A stretch of DNA of 40,244 bases, taken from contig JAAFIN010000013.1 of assembly GCA_013297825.1 (NCBI GenBank), positions 1-40,244 of the forward strand. Reading direction: 5' to 3'. The translations under genes were made by a program, and so were the position numbers. Origin of the DNA: Cytophagales bacterium. GTDB lineage: Bacteria > Bacteroidota > Bacteroidia > Cytophagales > Microscillaceae. Under the pieces are notes generated by a model that worked only from the letters and a program-made list of their open reading frames with translations, did no database searches and was not told the DNA's origin. Below, one piece after another: positions 15,952-24,933 of this stretch (position 1 is the first letter of the stretch; the number at the start of each line of letters is the position of its first letter).

Positions 15952-18900
15952 CCCAACCATCACAAAAGCACCCCAAAAATAAGGTTCTGGGTATTTTTTG
16001 CGAAGTTCATTTTGGGCGTTTGTGAATGCTTCTCTTTTAGTTTGTTTTTTTGAAATCCAATTTTCATAAAATAAAGTCATAAGTGCCATAGTTGCGTCAT
16101 CTGATACAGTCCAAAGCGACATCAAAACTGTTTTTGCACCTGCAGCTTGAAATGCACGCTGAAGTCCATACACGCCTTCACCATTTTTTACCTCGCCAAG
16201 CCCTGTTTCACAAGCAGACAACACCACAAGTTCTGTGTCATCAAGATGTAAATTCATAGCTTCATAACCAGTTAAAATACCATCATTACCTTTTAAAATT
16301 GCATTTTTTGCATCAGCAAACAATAATCCACAACGTAAAAGCGGATTTTCAATAATTTTTTTGGTATCAATACCAAGTGTTTTTTGGCTATCTTTTTGTT
16401 GTTTAAAACCTCTATTATCATCTACACTTGGATATTCTTCATTTCCTTCTTGATTGCCATCTACGGTTTGATTTTCGTTTTCTTCATTTGTGTTTTGTTC
16501 TCCGTTTGTGTTTTGTTCTTCATTTTCAACAATATGTTCTAAAAAAAAACCGTGTGTAGCAATATGCAGAATTTGTGGAGAATTGAGGCTTTTTATGTTT
16601 TTTTCGGTTGCATTTTCATAAAGAAAAGTTTGGGTATTTATATTTTTGGGGATTAGGATTTTTTCCAAATTTTCCACTTCTATTTTTGTTCCTTCTAATT
16701 CAGATACATCATCTTGGTTTGTAAAAAAGCGTTGTTTTTTCATACTTTTTACCAGTTTTAAGTTTCTATTTTTTTTATTTTCGTCTTTGTTTTTTTCCGC
16801 TTTTTGACTTTTATTATTGTAATCAGGAAAACCTATCAAAGTCGCATCTTTTAGGTGTTTTTTGGTGTTTTTGTGTGTAATAAGTTCTTTGGTATTTGAA
16901 AGAATTTGGATATTAACTTCTTCTGAAAGGTATTTTTTAGTTTCAGGATTAAAAAGTGTTCCCAAACTCACAGAATTATATGCACCATCAACAGAAAGGT
17001 ATATTTTTTTTGTATTTTTTGGCAATGCTTTTTGGATTTCACCCCAATACCTGTTGTAACTTTCTTCATCTGGTTGTCTATTCATGATGAGTTCTCTATA
17101 AAACTTCAAATAATTATCTTCTAATTGATTGCCATTGTGCAATAAAACCATTTCAGGATGGAGGCTTTCAGGTCTTACGATTAAAGCCATATATTTTGTG
17201 GTATCAGTAAATTTTTTATTATAAAAATAAAAACGTATGATTTCTATGGCTACTTCATTTTTTTGCAATTTTTTTTGAACATCTTTCCAAGTGTATCGGG
17301 TTTTATCATTATTTTTTGCAAAAAGTTCAGATTTTTGAGAAAGTTGTTTTTCTATTTCATTGACTTCATTTTCTAATTCTTCAACATTGATTTTTTTTTC
17401 TTTTTTGTATCCCAAAGAAAATGTATAGGCTTTTGCCAAAAATTCTTTTTTATCTATCCAAGATTGATAAAGATTTTTAAGGTTTTCGTCTTTGCTGTTA
17501 GCAATACGCTTACGCATTTTATTATTTGCACTAAAAAGTAATGCTTTTGTAGCAAGCGTATTGTTGTAGGTTTGAGCAGTAATAAGCGGATTTTCTTTGT
17601 ATCTTTTAATGATAAAATTATTGAACCTTTCTAAGTTATATCTTAAATGGTTATAATAATTCATTTTTTCTTTTTCGGAAAAGATAGGGAAATTGTTATC
17701 AATTTGATTCAAAATAGATTGATTATCTTCAATATAAAGCGGTTCTGCTTTTGCATACAATCCATTTTTGTAGTATAAATTTGCCAAATTAGAACAAGAC
17801 GTAGCATAATTAGGGTGATTTTTACCAAATGTTTTTTCACAGATATTTTTTGATTCTATATAAAAAGGCTCTGCTTTATCATATAAACCTTGTTTTCCAT
17901 ATAAAACAGCCAAATTGTTACAATATGTTGCATAATCACGGTGTTCTTTACCTAAAGTTTTTTCACAAATATTTTTTGCTTCTATATACAGAGCTTCTGC
18001 TTTGGCATACAAACCTCTTGTGTGGTAGCAGGAAGCCAAAGTATTGCAAGAAATAGCATAATCAGGGTGTTCTTTACCCAAAACTTTCTCACGAATATTT
18101 TTTACCTCTATGTATAAAGGTTCTGCTTTGTCATAATAACCATTACTTGCATAAAGAAATCCCAAATTACTGCAAGAAGTAGCATAATCAGGGTGTTCTT
18201 TACCCAAAACTTTTTCATGAATGTTTTTAGCTTCTATGTGTAAAGCCAATGCTTTTGTGTATAGCTCTTGTTTTCCATACAAAGATGCCAAATTGCTACA
18301 AGAATTGGCATAATTAGCGTTTTCTTTGCCTAAAACTTTTTCATAAATATTTTTAGCTTCTATGTATAAAGGTTCTGCTTTTGCATAAAAGCCTTGACTT
18401 CCATATAAATTTGCTAAGTTATTACAAGAAATGGCATAACTAACATCATTTTTGCCTAATGTTTTTGTTCTAATGCTTTTTATTTCTAAAAATAATGTTT
18501 CTGCATTGTCATACAAGTTTTCATTTTGATAAACAAACGCTAAATTCTTACAGGAATTTATATAATTGTCGTGGGTTTTACCAAATTCTTTTTCTGCTTG
18601 GGCTTTTGCTCGTTCAAGTATTTCTCTTGCTTCTTGGTATTTTCTTTCTTTATAAAGTTTTGTGCCTTTTTCGTGGAGAGCTTGCCAAGATTTTTCATCT
18701 ATAAAGCTTTTTTCGTGGATAGTTTGCTCTGATTTTTCGTCTATAACACCTTTTTTATGGACATCTTGCCCTGTTTTTTCATCTATAAAGCTTTTTTCAC
18801 TCACAAGTTCTCCTGCTTGATAAACATCTTCTTGTTCTTTTTTGCCTTGAGCATCATAAAAAATGATTGTACCGTCCATTATTTCTTTAGGGCGGTCTTC

Positions 18901-19167
18901 AAGTAAGGTTCCTTGCATTTGTACTATCCCATTTTTATAATGGTCTTTCACAATACCCACAGGTTTGTCGTCTTTGTAGGCAATAAGTCTATAAAACTCC
19001 ACTTTTGTAAGTTCTGTGGTAGGCTTCCAGTCTTTGTCAAAAAGAATAGTCCATTTGCCTTGTCGTAAGCCTTTTTCGTCTGTTTTATTAGGATTTTTAG
19101 GGAAATTTTGCCCATTTACCACCATTGCGACTAAAAACAAAGAAATAAAGATAAGTAGCTTTTTCAT
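15946..19167 (-). CDS. Exported MORN-TPR-CHAT protease (1073 aa)
   Basis: It has a Sec signal peptide (residues 1-20, VNGQ), then a MORN-like/YwqK-like segment (about 30-120: DEKGLRQGKWT, HYKNGIVQMQG, IIFYDAQGKKEQ), three 14-residue repeats (about 125-167, core IDEKS..HEK), seven or eight 42-residue TPRs of the kinesin-light-chain type (about 168-490, YA.SCNNLA.LYG..G.Y.KAEPLY), a helical linker, and a C-terminal CHAT domain (about 700-1073). The CHAT caspase-type dyad is intact: His872 in LHIATHGFFLEH and Cys986 in VVLSACETGLGE. The family comprises caspase-clan proteases that act after the TPRs bind a partner. Odd: an Asn/Glu-rich insertion of about 40 residues lies between His and Cys (about 880-925). 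Next to CHAT2 in the same direction. Partner and substrate unknown. Confidence 0.93.
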   Translation of the reverse strand: MKKLLIFISLFLVAMVVNGQNFPKNPNKTDEKGLRQGKWTILFDKDWKPTTELTKVEFYRLIAYKDDKPVGIVKDHYKNGIVQMQGTLLEDRPKEIMDGTIIFYDAQGKKEQEDVYQAGELVSEKSFIDEKTGQDVHKKGVIDEKSEQTIHEKSFIDEKSWQALHEKGTKLYKERKYQEAREILERAKAQAEKEFGKTHDNYINSCKNLAFVYQNENLYDNAETLFLEIKSIRTKTLGKNDVSYAISCNNLANLYGSQGFYAKAEPLYIEAKNIYEKVLGKENANYANSCSNLASLYGKQELYTKALALHIEAKNIHEKVLGKEHPDYATSCSNLGFLYASNGYYDKAEPLYIEVKNIREKVLGKEHPDYAISCNTLASCYHTRGLYAKAEALYIEAKNICEKTLGKEHRDYATYCNNLAVLYGKQGLYDKAEPFYIESKNICEKTFGKNHPNYATSCSNLANLYYKNGLYAKAEPLYIEDNQSILNQIDNNFPIFSEKEKMNYYNHLRYNLERFNNFIIKRYKENPLITAQTYNNTLATKALLFSANNKMRKRIANSKDENLKNLYQSWIDKKEFLAKAYTFSLGYKKEKKINVEELENEVNEIEKQLSQKSELFAKNNDKTRYTWKDVQKKLQKNEVAIEIIRFYFYNKKFTDTTKYMALIVRPESLHPEMVLLHNGNQLEDNYLKFYRELIMNRQPDEESYNRYWGEIQKALPKNTKKIYLSVDGAYNSVSLGTLFNPETKKYLSEEVNIQILSNTKELITHKNTKKHLKDATLIGFPDYNNKSQKAEKNKDENKKNRNLKLVKSMKKQRFFTNQDDVSELEGTKIEVENLEKILIPKNINTQTFLYENATEKNIKSLNSPQILHIATHGFFLEHIVENEEQNTNGEQNTNEENENQTVDGNQEGNEEYPSVDDNRGFKQQKDSQKTLGIDTKKIIENPLLRCGLLFADAKNAILKGNDGILTGYEAMNLHLDDTELVVLSACETGLGEVKNGEGVYGLQRAFQAAGAKTVLMSLWTVSDDATMALMTLFYENWISKKQTKREAFTNAQNELRKKYPEPYFWGAFVMVGE

Positions 19168-19519
19168 AAAAAATTTTATTTTAGAATGAGTAAAAAAACA
19201 ATGTGATGATTTTGGTATGTTGATAAAGTGGATTAAGTATCAATACTAAAATAGTTTATATTATAGGTTTTTAACTCTTGGAGGGTTTTAAAACCTCCAA
19301 GAGTTTTAGAAGCATTTTTTTATAAAATTACTTTTTTGAATAACACAAACTAAATAAGTATTGTTACTTAGGTAGATTAAAAGCAGGATTTTTGAGCAGG
19401 GTTTTCAGGATAAAAGGATTAACAGGATTTTTTGTATTTGGCTGTTCATTCATCATTTAACATTTATCATTGAAATTGGCTGTTTCATTCCTAATTCTTA
19501 ATTCCTAATTCCCAATTCT
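19168..19519. other. Intergenic region between the two CHAT genes
   Basis: It contains a TIR element (19233-19371), then CAGGATT-type units (19384-19436), GGCTGTTCATTCATCATTT, TTTATCATT, and a GGCTGTTTCATTCCTAATTC array reaching the CHAT2 stop. The 350-base gap and repeats argue against a tight operon. Confidence 0.75.
19233..19371. mobile_element. MITE-like element with TIRs and internal hairpin (about 139 bp)
   Basis: The left end TTAAGTATCAATACTAAAATAG matches, inverted, the right end CTATTT-AAGTATTGTTACTTAG type sequence at about 19345-19371 over some 25 bases with a few mismatches. The internal hairpin is AACTCTTGGAGG / CCTCCAAGAGTT (19273-19306) with the core GGTTTTAAAACC shared with the other elements. 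No ORF. Confidence 0.6.
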
Positions 19520-19523
19520 TTAT
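19478..19523 (-). repeat. CCTAATTC array and AAACAGCC after the CHAT gene at 19520
   Basis: In gene sense the stop is followed by GAATTGGGAATTAGGAATT, AAGAATTAGGAATG and AAACAGCC, nearly identical to the CHAT1 3' end. Confidence 0.85.
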
Positions 19524-22500
19524 TCAACTCCAATCATATTAAAAGCTCCCCAATAAATAGGTTCAGGGTAGCGTTGTTTGATTTCAAGTTGAGCTTCACG
19601 AAAGGCTTTTCTTTTGTTGCGAGAAGAAATCCATTTTTCATAAAAAGTAGTGAGTAATAATTGCGTTACTTCATCATTTACTTTAAACAAACTCATAATC
19701 AAACTGTTTGCACCAGCCACCAAAAATGCCCTTTGCAAACCATACACGCCTTCGCCTACTGCCACCTTTCCAGCACCTGTTTCACACGCAGAAAGCACCA
19801 CCAAATCCACACCGTCAAGCGTAAGAGCCATTGCTTCCTGTGCAGTCAAAATTCCTTCGCCTGCATCAAAATTCTGGTTTTCAGTAGCTAACAATTCTCC
19901 AGCATTACGCATCAAAATACCACTTTTACGAAGTGGGTCATTTAACATTTCTTGCTGAAAATCAAAATTTTCTTCGGTTTGTTGCTCCTGAAAAAATCCG
20001 TGTGTTGCAAGGTGCAAAATTCCAATATTTTGGGCATTTTTTAAAATGCTTTCTTCTGCTTGTGTTTCGTGATACAAATTTACCTTATAATTTGCTTTTC
20101 TCAAAATATCAGCAATGCCCTGAATTTCTGCCTCTGTGCCTGGCAATTCGCCAATGCTTTTTGTTTTGGAAAAACCTTGACTGTAAAATGTAGGATTTCC
20201 ACAAAGTAAAGCATTTTTTGAAAATTCATTTTTATCTATTTTTTCAATATTTTCTTTGCTTTTTTTTCTGTTTTTTCGCCTTTCTTTTCGTGTTTGTAAA
20301 GATAAAAGGTCTTTTATATTGCTTACAAATCTTACATTATATTTGTCAATCACAAAATTATTTTCATCAATTCGCAAAGTTTCAGGATTTAATTGGTTGT
20401 AAAGTCCATCAGGCGAAAAATATACGGTGGTTGCTTTCTCAAAATTTTTGGCAAGAGGCGACCAAAAACGGTTGTAAGATTCTTCGTCATCTTGTTTGTG
20501 TTTGATAAAATCTTGGTAAAAAGGTAGATAATTTTTTTCCATTTTATTACCATTTTGCATCAAAATAAGTTTTGGATTTCTTTTTGTTTCAGGCGAAATT
20601 ACCAAAAAAGCATAATAAACGCTATCCACAAAATTTTGGTCAAAAAGTCTGTAACGTATCGTTTCTACCGCAAATTCGTTTTTGTCCAAACGGTCTTTTA
20701 TTTGTTCCCACGTGAATTGCGTTTTGTCTTGCGAATTTGCAAAATCTTCGGATTGTTCGCTCAATTCTTTCTCTAATTTTTCTATTTCATCTTGCAATGC
20801 TTGTGGATTAAGCTGTTTTTCTTGTAATTGTTCAGGAGAAAATGAAAGAATTGCATTAAATTCTTCACTTTTTTTAGCCCAAAGATGAAATTTTTGGATA
20901 AGGTTTTCGTCCTTGCTACTAAGAATTTTTTTACGCATTTTTTGGGAAGAATTTAACAAAAGTGCTTTTGTTGCAAGCCTCAAATTATACAATTTTCCTA
21001 ATAATTCTGGTCTTTTTTCTGCTTGTGTGATAACAAGATTATTAAAAAACTCTAAATCTGGTTGCATTTTAGCCCAAAATTTTGCTTTTTCTCTTTCACT
21101 CAACGCAGGAAAATAAATTTTCACAAAATCCAAATAATTTTGGGTTGTAATTTCCATCAATTCATTTGCTTTTTTGTAGTCTTTGTTGGCAAAAAACATT
21201 TGAGCCATTTTGCTCTGCACACGTACATAATCAGGATGTTTTTCGTTCAATATTTTTTTATAAATGGTTTCTGCTTTTTGGTAACGATTTTTTGCTTCTG
21301 AAAAATCTTTTTTCTTGGCATAAATATCGCCCATAATCATATAAACCGAAGCAGAATAAATATTGCGTTTTTGGAGTTTTTCCAACCAAATTGCGTTTGC
21401 AATTTCTAAATAATTCAGTCCTTTGTCATATTTTTTTTGAGCTAAGGCAATTTCACCCATATTTTTCATTACATCAGCATAAAGTGGGTGTTTGTCATCA
21501 AAATTACTTTGCATAATCTTGCGTGCTTGTGTAAGTAATATTTCACTTTCAGCCATATTTTTGCCAGCATCATCATAAAATTTTACCATTGCAAGCTCTT
21601 GATATGATTTTCCAAGTTCTACGTGATTTTCATTCAATAATGTTTTTTGAAGGTCAATTACATTCAAAAGTATTTTTTCTGCTTTGTGATAATCACCAAT
21701 ATAAGCGTTGTATTTCGCAGAAAAAACATAACATTCTACGGTTTTAAGGCTATTTTCGCCAAATATTTTTTTGCTAATTTCTTCTGCTTTTTGAAAGTAT
21801 TTTTGTGCCTGTGTGTAATCGCCTTGCACCAAATAAAGGTTTCCAATTTGGTTGTAAGGTTGCATTAGTTGTCGGTGATTTTTTCCAAATTTTTGTTCTT
21901 TTTGGGAAATAATTTTAGTCAAAAGTTCTTCTGTTTCCACATAATCACCATTGCGAATATACAAAAACGCCAATTCTTCCAAAGATTTTGCCCTTGCGGT
22001 AAGGTCGCCTTCTTCATTATTTTTTCTATAAAATTTTTGAATATTACTCAAAGCATCTTCTGCTTCATCATAATTGCCAAGTGTTGCATAAACTTTCGCC
22101 ATTAGGCTAAGAGCATCTGCGTATTCCACCGATTTTTTGGTACTTTCTTGTTTTATGATTTTGGAGGCAGTTTTCATATTACTTTCAGCCTCTTTGTATT
22201 GCCCAATTTTTAGCTGAAGTTCTGCGATTTTGCTCAGTTGCAAACCATAACGCAAATCCTCTTTTCCATAACGAGTAAGCGACATTTCGGTTGCTTTTTT
22301 GGTCATTTCTAAGGCATCTTTGTATTGGTCGTAAGCATCATAATAATGCGAAAAAATATTATAAATGCGTAGATTATTTTTGTGCAATGGTAATCTTTGT
22401 TCTAAAATTCCTTTTTCTGGGTTATTAGCCAAATAATCTTGTGCTTTGGTATAATCTTCACGATAAAGCGCATAATATTCACCTGCTAATATCTGGTGAT

Positions 22501-23755
22501 AAAGCGTAATTGGGGCATTTTCGCCATAAATTTGTTTGGATAAATTCAAACCATTTAACACAAAAATTTCCGCATTTTTTTGTCCATTTGGTAGATTGGC
22601 GTAAGCCTCATAGCCCATTTCTGCAGTTTTGAGGCGAAGAATGTGGTTAGAAGGTAATTTTGTGGTGGGAAGTTGGATATTTTTTTCCAAAAGCGGAATT
22701 GCTTTTTGGTATTCTTTAAAAAAAATACTTCTTTCTGCCAAAAGCAGATTTTCACGAACATAATATGGATTTTCTTCTGAACTATTAAATTGTTCGCTGT
22801 ATTTTGCCCAATAATTTAGATATTTATCTGCACCGCTTTCATCTTTATTTTGAATGTAGGTTTTGATAAGTTTTTCAAAAGGAATGAGGTATTCGTATTG
22901 TTTTTTATTGAGTTTTCCAATGGCTTTTTTGAAATAATCTTCGCCTTGTTCGTGTTTGTCTTGTTCAAAAAAATTATTTCCCCAAATGGTATAAAAATGT
23001 GCCAAATCCACAGGAAGGGCATTTTTCTTTACAAAATTTTCTAAATTTTTGAATAAAGAATCTGCACTTTTATAATTTCCTTTTGCGGTAAAAATTTCAC
23101 CTTTTAAGGTTTTGGCACGAGAAAGTTGTGTTTTATAATACGCAATATCTTGTTTGGAAAATGTTTTGCTTTTTGGGGTATTTGCCCATTTTTCCAAAGT
23201 AGATTCAGGAATATTTTTGGAGGCTTCGTTAAGTTTTTCTAAGGACGTGTAAAGCGTAGCGTATCTAAGCTGATAAATCGCTTTGGTATTTTCTTGTATT
23301 TTTTCGGTATTTATTTGTTTCAATAAATTTTCAGCCTCCACAAAAAAGCCAAAATTGGTGTAAATTTCAGCAATTTTTAAATATGCAACTGCACATTCAT
23401 CAGGATATTTATCTTTGAGAGAATTAAGATTTTTAGAAATTTCTTGAATTTTCTTATTCATTTCCCCAAAATTCCCTTGAATTGCCTCCCAACGCACCTC
23501 AAAAATTGGAATGTAAGCGTGTAGAGCAGGATTATCATTATATTTTTTGCGGATAGTTTTTACCACATCTTTTGCCTTGTCAATCGCCCTTGTGTATGCA
23601 CCTTTGGCGTATTGTGCGTCAGCAGAGGCAAAAAGCGTTTCCCAAGAAATGGTATTTTGGGCAAAAGTATTTTGAGAAAAAAGTAAAAAAACAACAAAAA
23701 AAGTATTGAAAAACTTATTAAAAAGCGTATTAAAAAACGTATATTTTGTTTTCAT
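19520..23755 (-). CDS. Exported TPR-CHAT protease (1411 aa)
   Basis: It has a signal peptide (about residues 1-32, FFVVFLLFSQNTFAQ), then about 850 residues of tetratricopeptide-type helical repeats (for example YTRAIDKAKDVV, YKEAESNMKTA, YDEAEDALSNI, YTQAQKYFQKAEEI, YHKAEKILLNVI, YDKGLNYLEIA), a helical linker (about 900-1000), and a CHAT domain. The dyad is intact: His1252 in LHLATHGFFQEQ and Cys1324 in VVLSACETGAGK. The end RYPEPIYWGAFNMIGVE parallels KYPEPYFWGAFVMVGE in CHAT1, so the two are paralogues in the last 400 residues while the sensor halves differ. The His-Cys spacing is 72 residues, against 114 in CHAT1. Divergent from the Rpn-type gene. Protease activity is inferred from the motifs; location outside the cytoplasm from the signal peptide. 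Confidence 0.94.
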   Translation of the reverse strand: MKTKYTFFNTLFNKFFNTFFVVFLLFSQNTFAQNTISWETLFASADAQYAKGAYTRAIDKAKDVVKTIRKKYNDNPALHAYIPIFEVRWEAIQGNFGEMNKKIQEISKNLNSLKDKYPDECAVAYLKIAEIYTNFGFFVEAENLLKQINTEKIQENTKAIYQLRYATLYTSLEKLNEASKNIPESTLEKWANTPKSKTFSKQDIAYYKTQLSRAKTLKGEIFTAKGNYKSADSLFKNLENFVKKNALPVDLAHFYTIWGNNFFEQDKHEQGEDYFKKAIGKLNKKQYEYLIPFEKLIKTYIQNKDESGADKYLNYWAKYSEQFNSSEENPYYVRENLLLAERSIFFKEYQKAIPLLEKNIQLPTTKLPSNHILRLKTAEMGYEAYANLPNGQKNAEIFVLNGLNLSKQIYGENAPITLYHQILAGEYYALYREDYTKAQDYLANNPEKGILEQRLPLHKNNLRIYNIFSHYYDAYDQYKDALEMTKKATEMSLTRYGKEDLRYGLQLSKIAELQLKIGQYKEAESNMKTASKIIKQESTKKSVEYADALSLMAKVYATLGNYDEAEDALSNIQKFYRKNNEEGDLTARAKSLEELAFLYIRNGDYVETEELLTKIISQKEQKFGKNHRQLMQPYNQIGNLYLVQGDYTQAQKYFQKAEEISKKIFGENSLKTVECYVFSAKYNAYIGDYHKAEKILLNVIDLQKTLLNENHVELGKSYQELAMVKFYDDAGKNMAESEILLTQARKIMQSNFDDKHPLYADVMKNMGEIALAQKKYDKGLNYLEIANAIWLEKLQKRNIYSASVYMIMGDIYAKKKDFSEAKNRYQKAETIYKKILNEKHPDYVRVQSKMAQMFFANKDYKKANELMEITTQNYLDFVKIYFPALSEREKAKFWAKMQPDLEFFNNLVITQAEKRPELLGKLYNLRLATKALLLNSSQKMRKKILSSKDENLIQKFHLWAKKSEEFNAILSFSPEQLQEKQLNPQALQDEIEKLEKELSEQSEDFANSQDKTQFTWEQIKDRLDKNEFAVETIRYRLFDQNFVDSVYYAFLVISPETKRNPKLILMQNGNKMEKNYLPFYQDFIKHKQDDEESYNRFWSPLAKNFEKATTVYFSPDGLYNQLNPETLRIDENNFVIDKYNVRFVSNIKDLLSLQTRKERRKNRKKSKENIEKIDKNEFSKNALLCGNPTFYSQGFSKTKSIGELPGTEAEIQGIADILRKANYKVNLYHETQAEESILKNAQNIGILHLATHGFFQEQQTEENFDFQQEMLNDPLRKSGILMRNAGELLATENQNFDAGEGILTAQEAMALTLDGVDLVVLSACETGAGKVAVGEGVYGLQRAFLVAGANSLIMSLFKVNDEVTQLLLTTFYEKWISSRNKRKAFREAQLEIKQRYPEPIYWGAFNMIGVE

Positions 23756-23955
23756 AAATAAAATAAGGTATAATTCTTAAAATTTTTTTGCCTTAAATTA
23801 AATGATTTTTTTTGAAATACAAATCATTTTAAAAATCTAATGTGGTAAAAATCACAAAAATTATTATAAAAACATTTATTTTTATGCTAATTTTTAAATT
23901 TATTTTGGTATTTTTATGTTAATTTTACAAATTAAATTACAAATTATTATAAAAA

Positions 23956-24905
23956 ATGACAAAACCTATTTACATTAATTTATTCACAGATTTTGGTTTC
24001 AAAAAAATATTTGGCACAGAAAAAAACAAAAATTTTTGATTGATTTTTTGAACGATTTACTCCAAAAAACTAATAATCCAATCATAGATTTAAGTTATAA
24101 AAATCCTGAGTTATTGGGAAAAACTAAAAAAGACAGAAAATCAATTTTTGATGTATATTGTACTGCACAAGATGGTTCACATTTTATTGTGGAATTACAA
24201 AGAGCAAAACAAGATTTTTTTAAACAAAGGGCTTTGTATTATGCTTCACAAGTGATAGTGAGCCAAGCTCAAAAAGGCAAATGGGATTATCATTTTTCGC
24301 CTGTTGTGATAGTTTGTATTTTAGATTTTGAATTTGACGATAATCTGCCTCAAAATTTTAATAATAATCTTGTTGTGAATAATGAAAACTACATTTCACA
24401 CGTTCAATTGATAGAAAACAAATCAAAAAGTGTCTTTTGTTCAGATTTGGAATTTTATTATATTGAAATTCCAAAATTCTTAAAATTAGCACCTGAGCTA
24501 AAAACAAATTTAGATTATTGGCTTTTTTATTTTAAAAATATGGAAAATCTTACAAAAAACGCAGTCCAAAACACAAAATTTGAGCGATTTCTTGATGAAT
24601 GTGAAATTGCTAATCTTTCCACAAAAGAAAGACAAAAATATGACGAAAGTCTAAAAATTTATAGAGATTGGTATGCTTTTGAACAAACTTTTTTGAAACA
24701 AGGTGAAAAAACTGGAATTGAAAAGGGTGAGAAAATTGGAATTGAAAAAGGTGAGAAAATTGGAATTGAAAAAGGTGAAAATATAGGTATTAAAATCACC
24801 TTGCAGATTATCCAACTCATTAAAGAAGGTAAAACTGATGAAGAAATTTCTGAAATTACAGGCAAAAGTATAGAAACCGTAAAAAATATTAGGGATTCTT
24901 TATAA
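23956..24905 (+). pseudogene. Rpn/PD-(D/E)XK nuclease family transposase, frameshifted near residue 27
   Basis: The natural start is ATG at 23956, giving MTKPIYINLFTDFGFKKIFG, the typical N-terminus of this family, but the frame stops at TGA 24037-24039. The rest continues in the -1 frame from 24036 (LIDFLNDLLQ onwards) for 289 codons. The nuclease core is complete in the second frame: FDVYC (Asp), HFIVELQRAKQDFFKQRALYYAS (Glu-x-Gln plus helix). The C-terminus has four KGEKIGIE-type 8-residue repeats (24702-24794) and a small helix-turn-helix-like end (TDEEISEITGKSIETVKN). The junction A AAT TTT followed by TGA fits a -1 slippery heptamer, so either a one-base deletion in a T-run, a sequencing error, or programmed frameshifting joins the parts. 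The family includes Rpn nucleases promoting recombination; it is not a complete IS. Confidence 0.85.
24702..24794 (+). repeat. 24-bp tandem repeats within the Rpn-type gene
   Basis: About four in-frame copies of a GGTGAGAAAATTGGAATTGAA-type unit encode GEKIGIEK. Such repeats near the C-terminus are common in this family and can vary in number. Confidence 0.85.
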
Positions 24906-24933
24906 ACTTAAAAAAATGAAAAATAACAAAAAA

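Noticed and set aside
15946-23755. Type III-E CRISPR (Craspase)-like TPR-CHAT
   Set aside because: No gRAMP/Cas7-11, no CRISPR array and no CRISPR adaptation genes in the window, and both proteins carry signal peptides.
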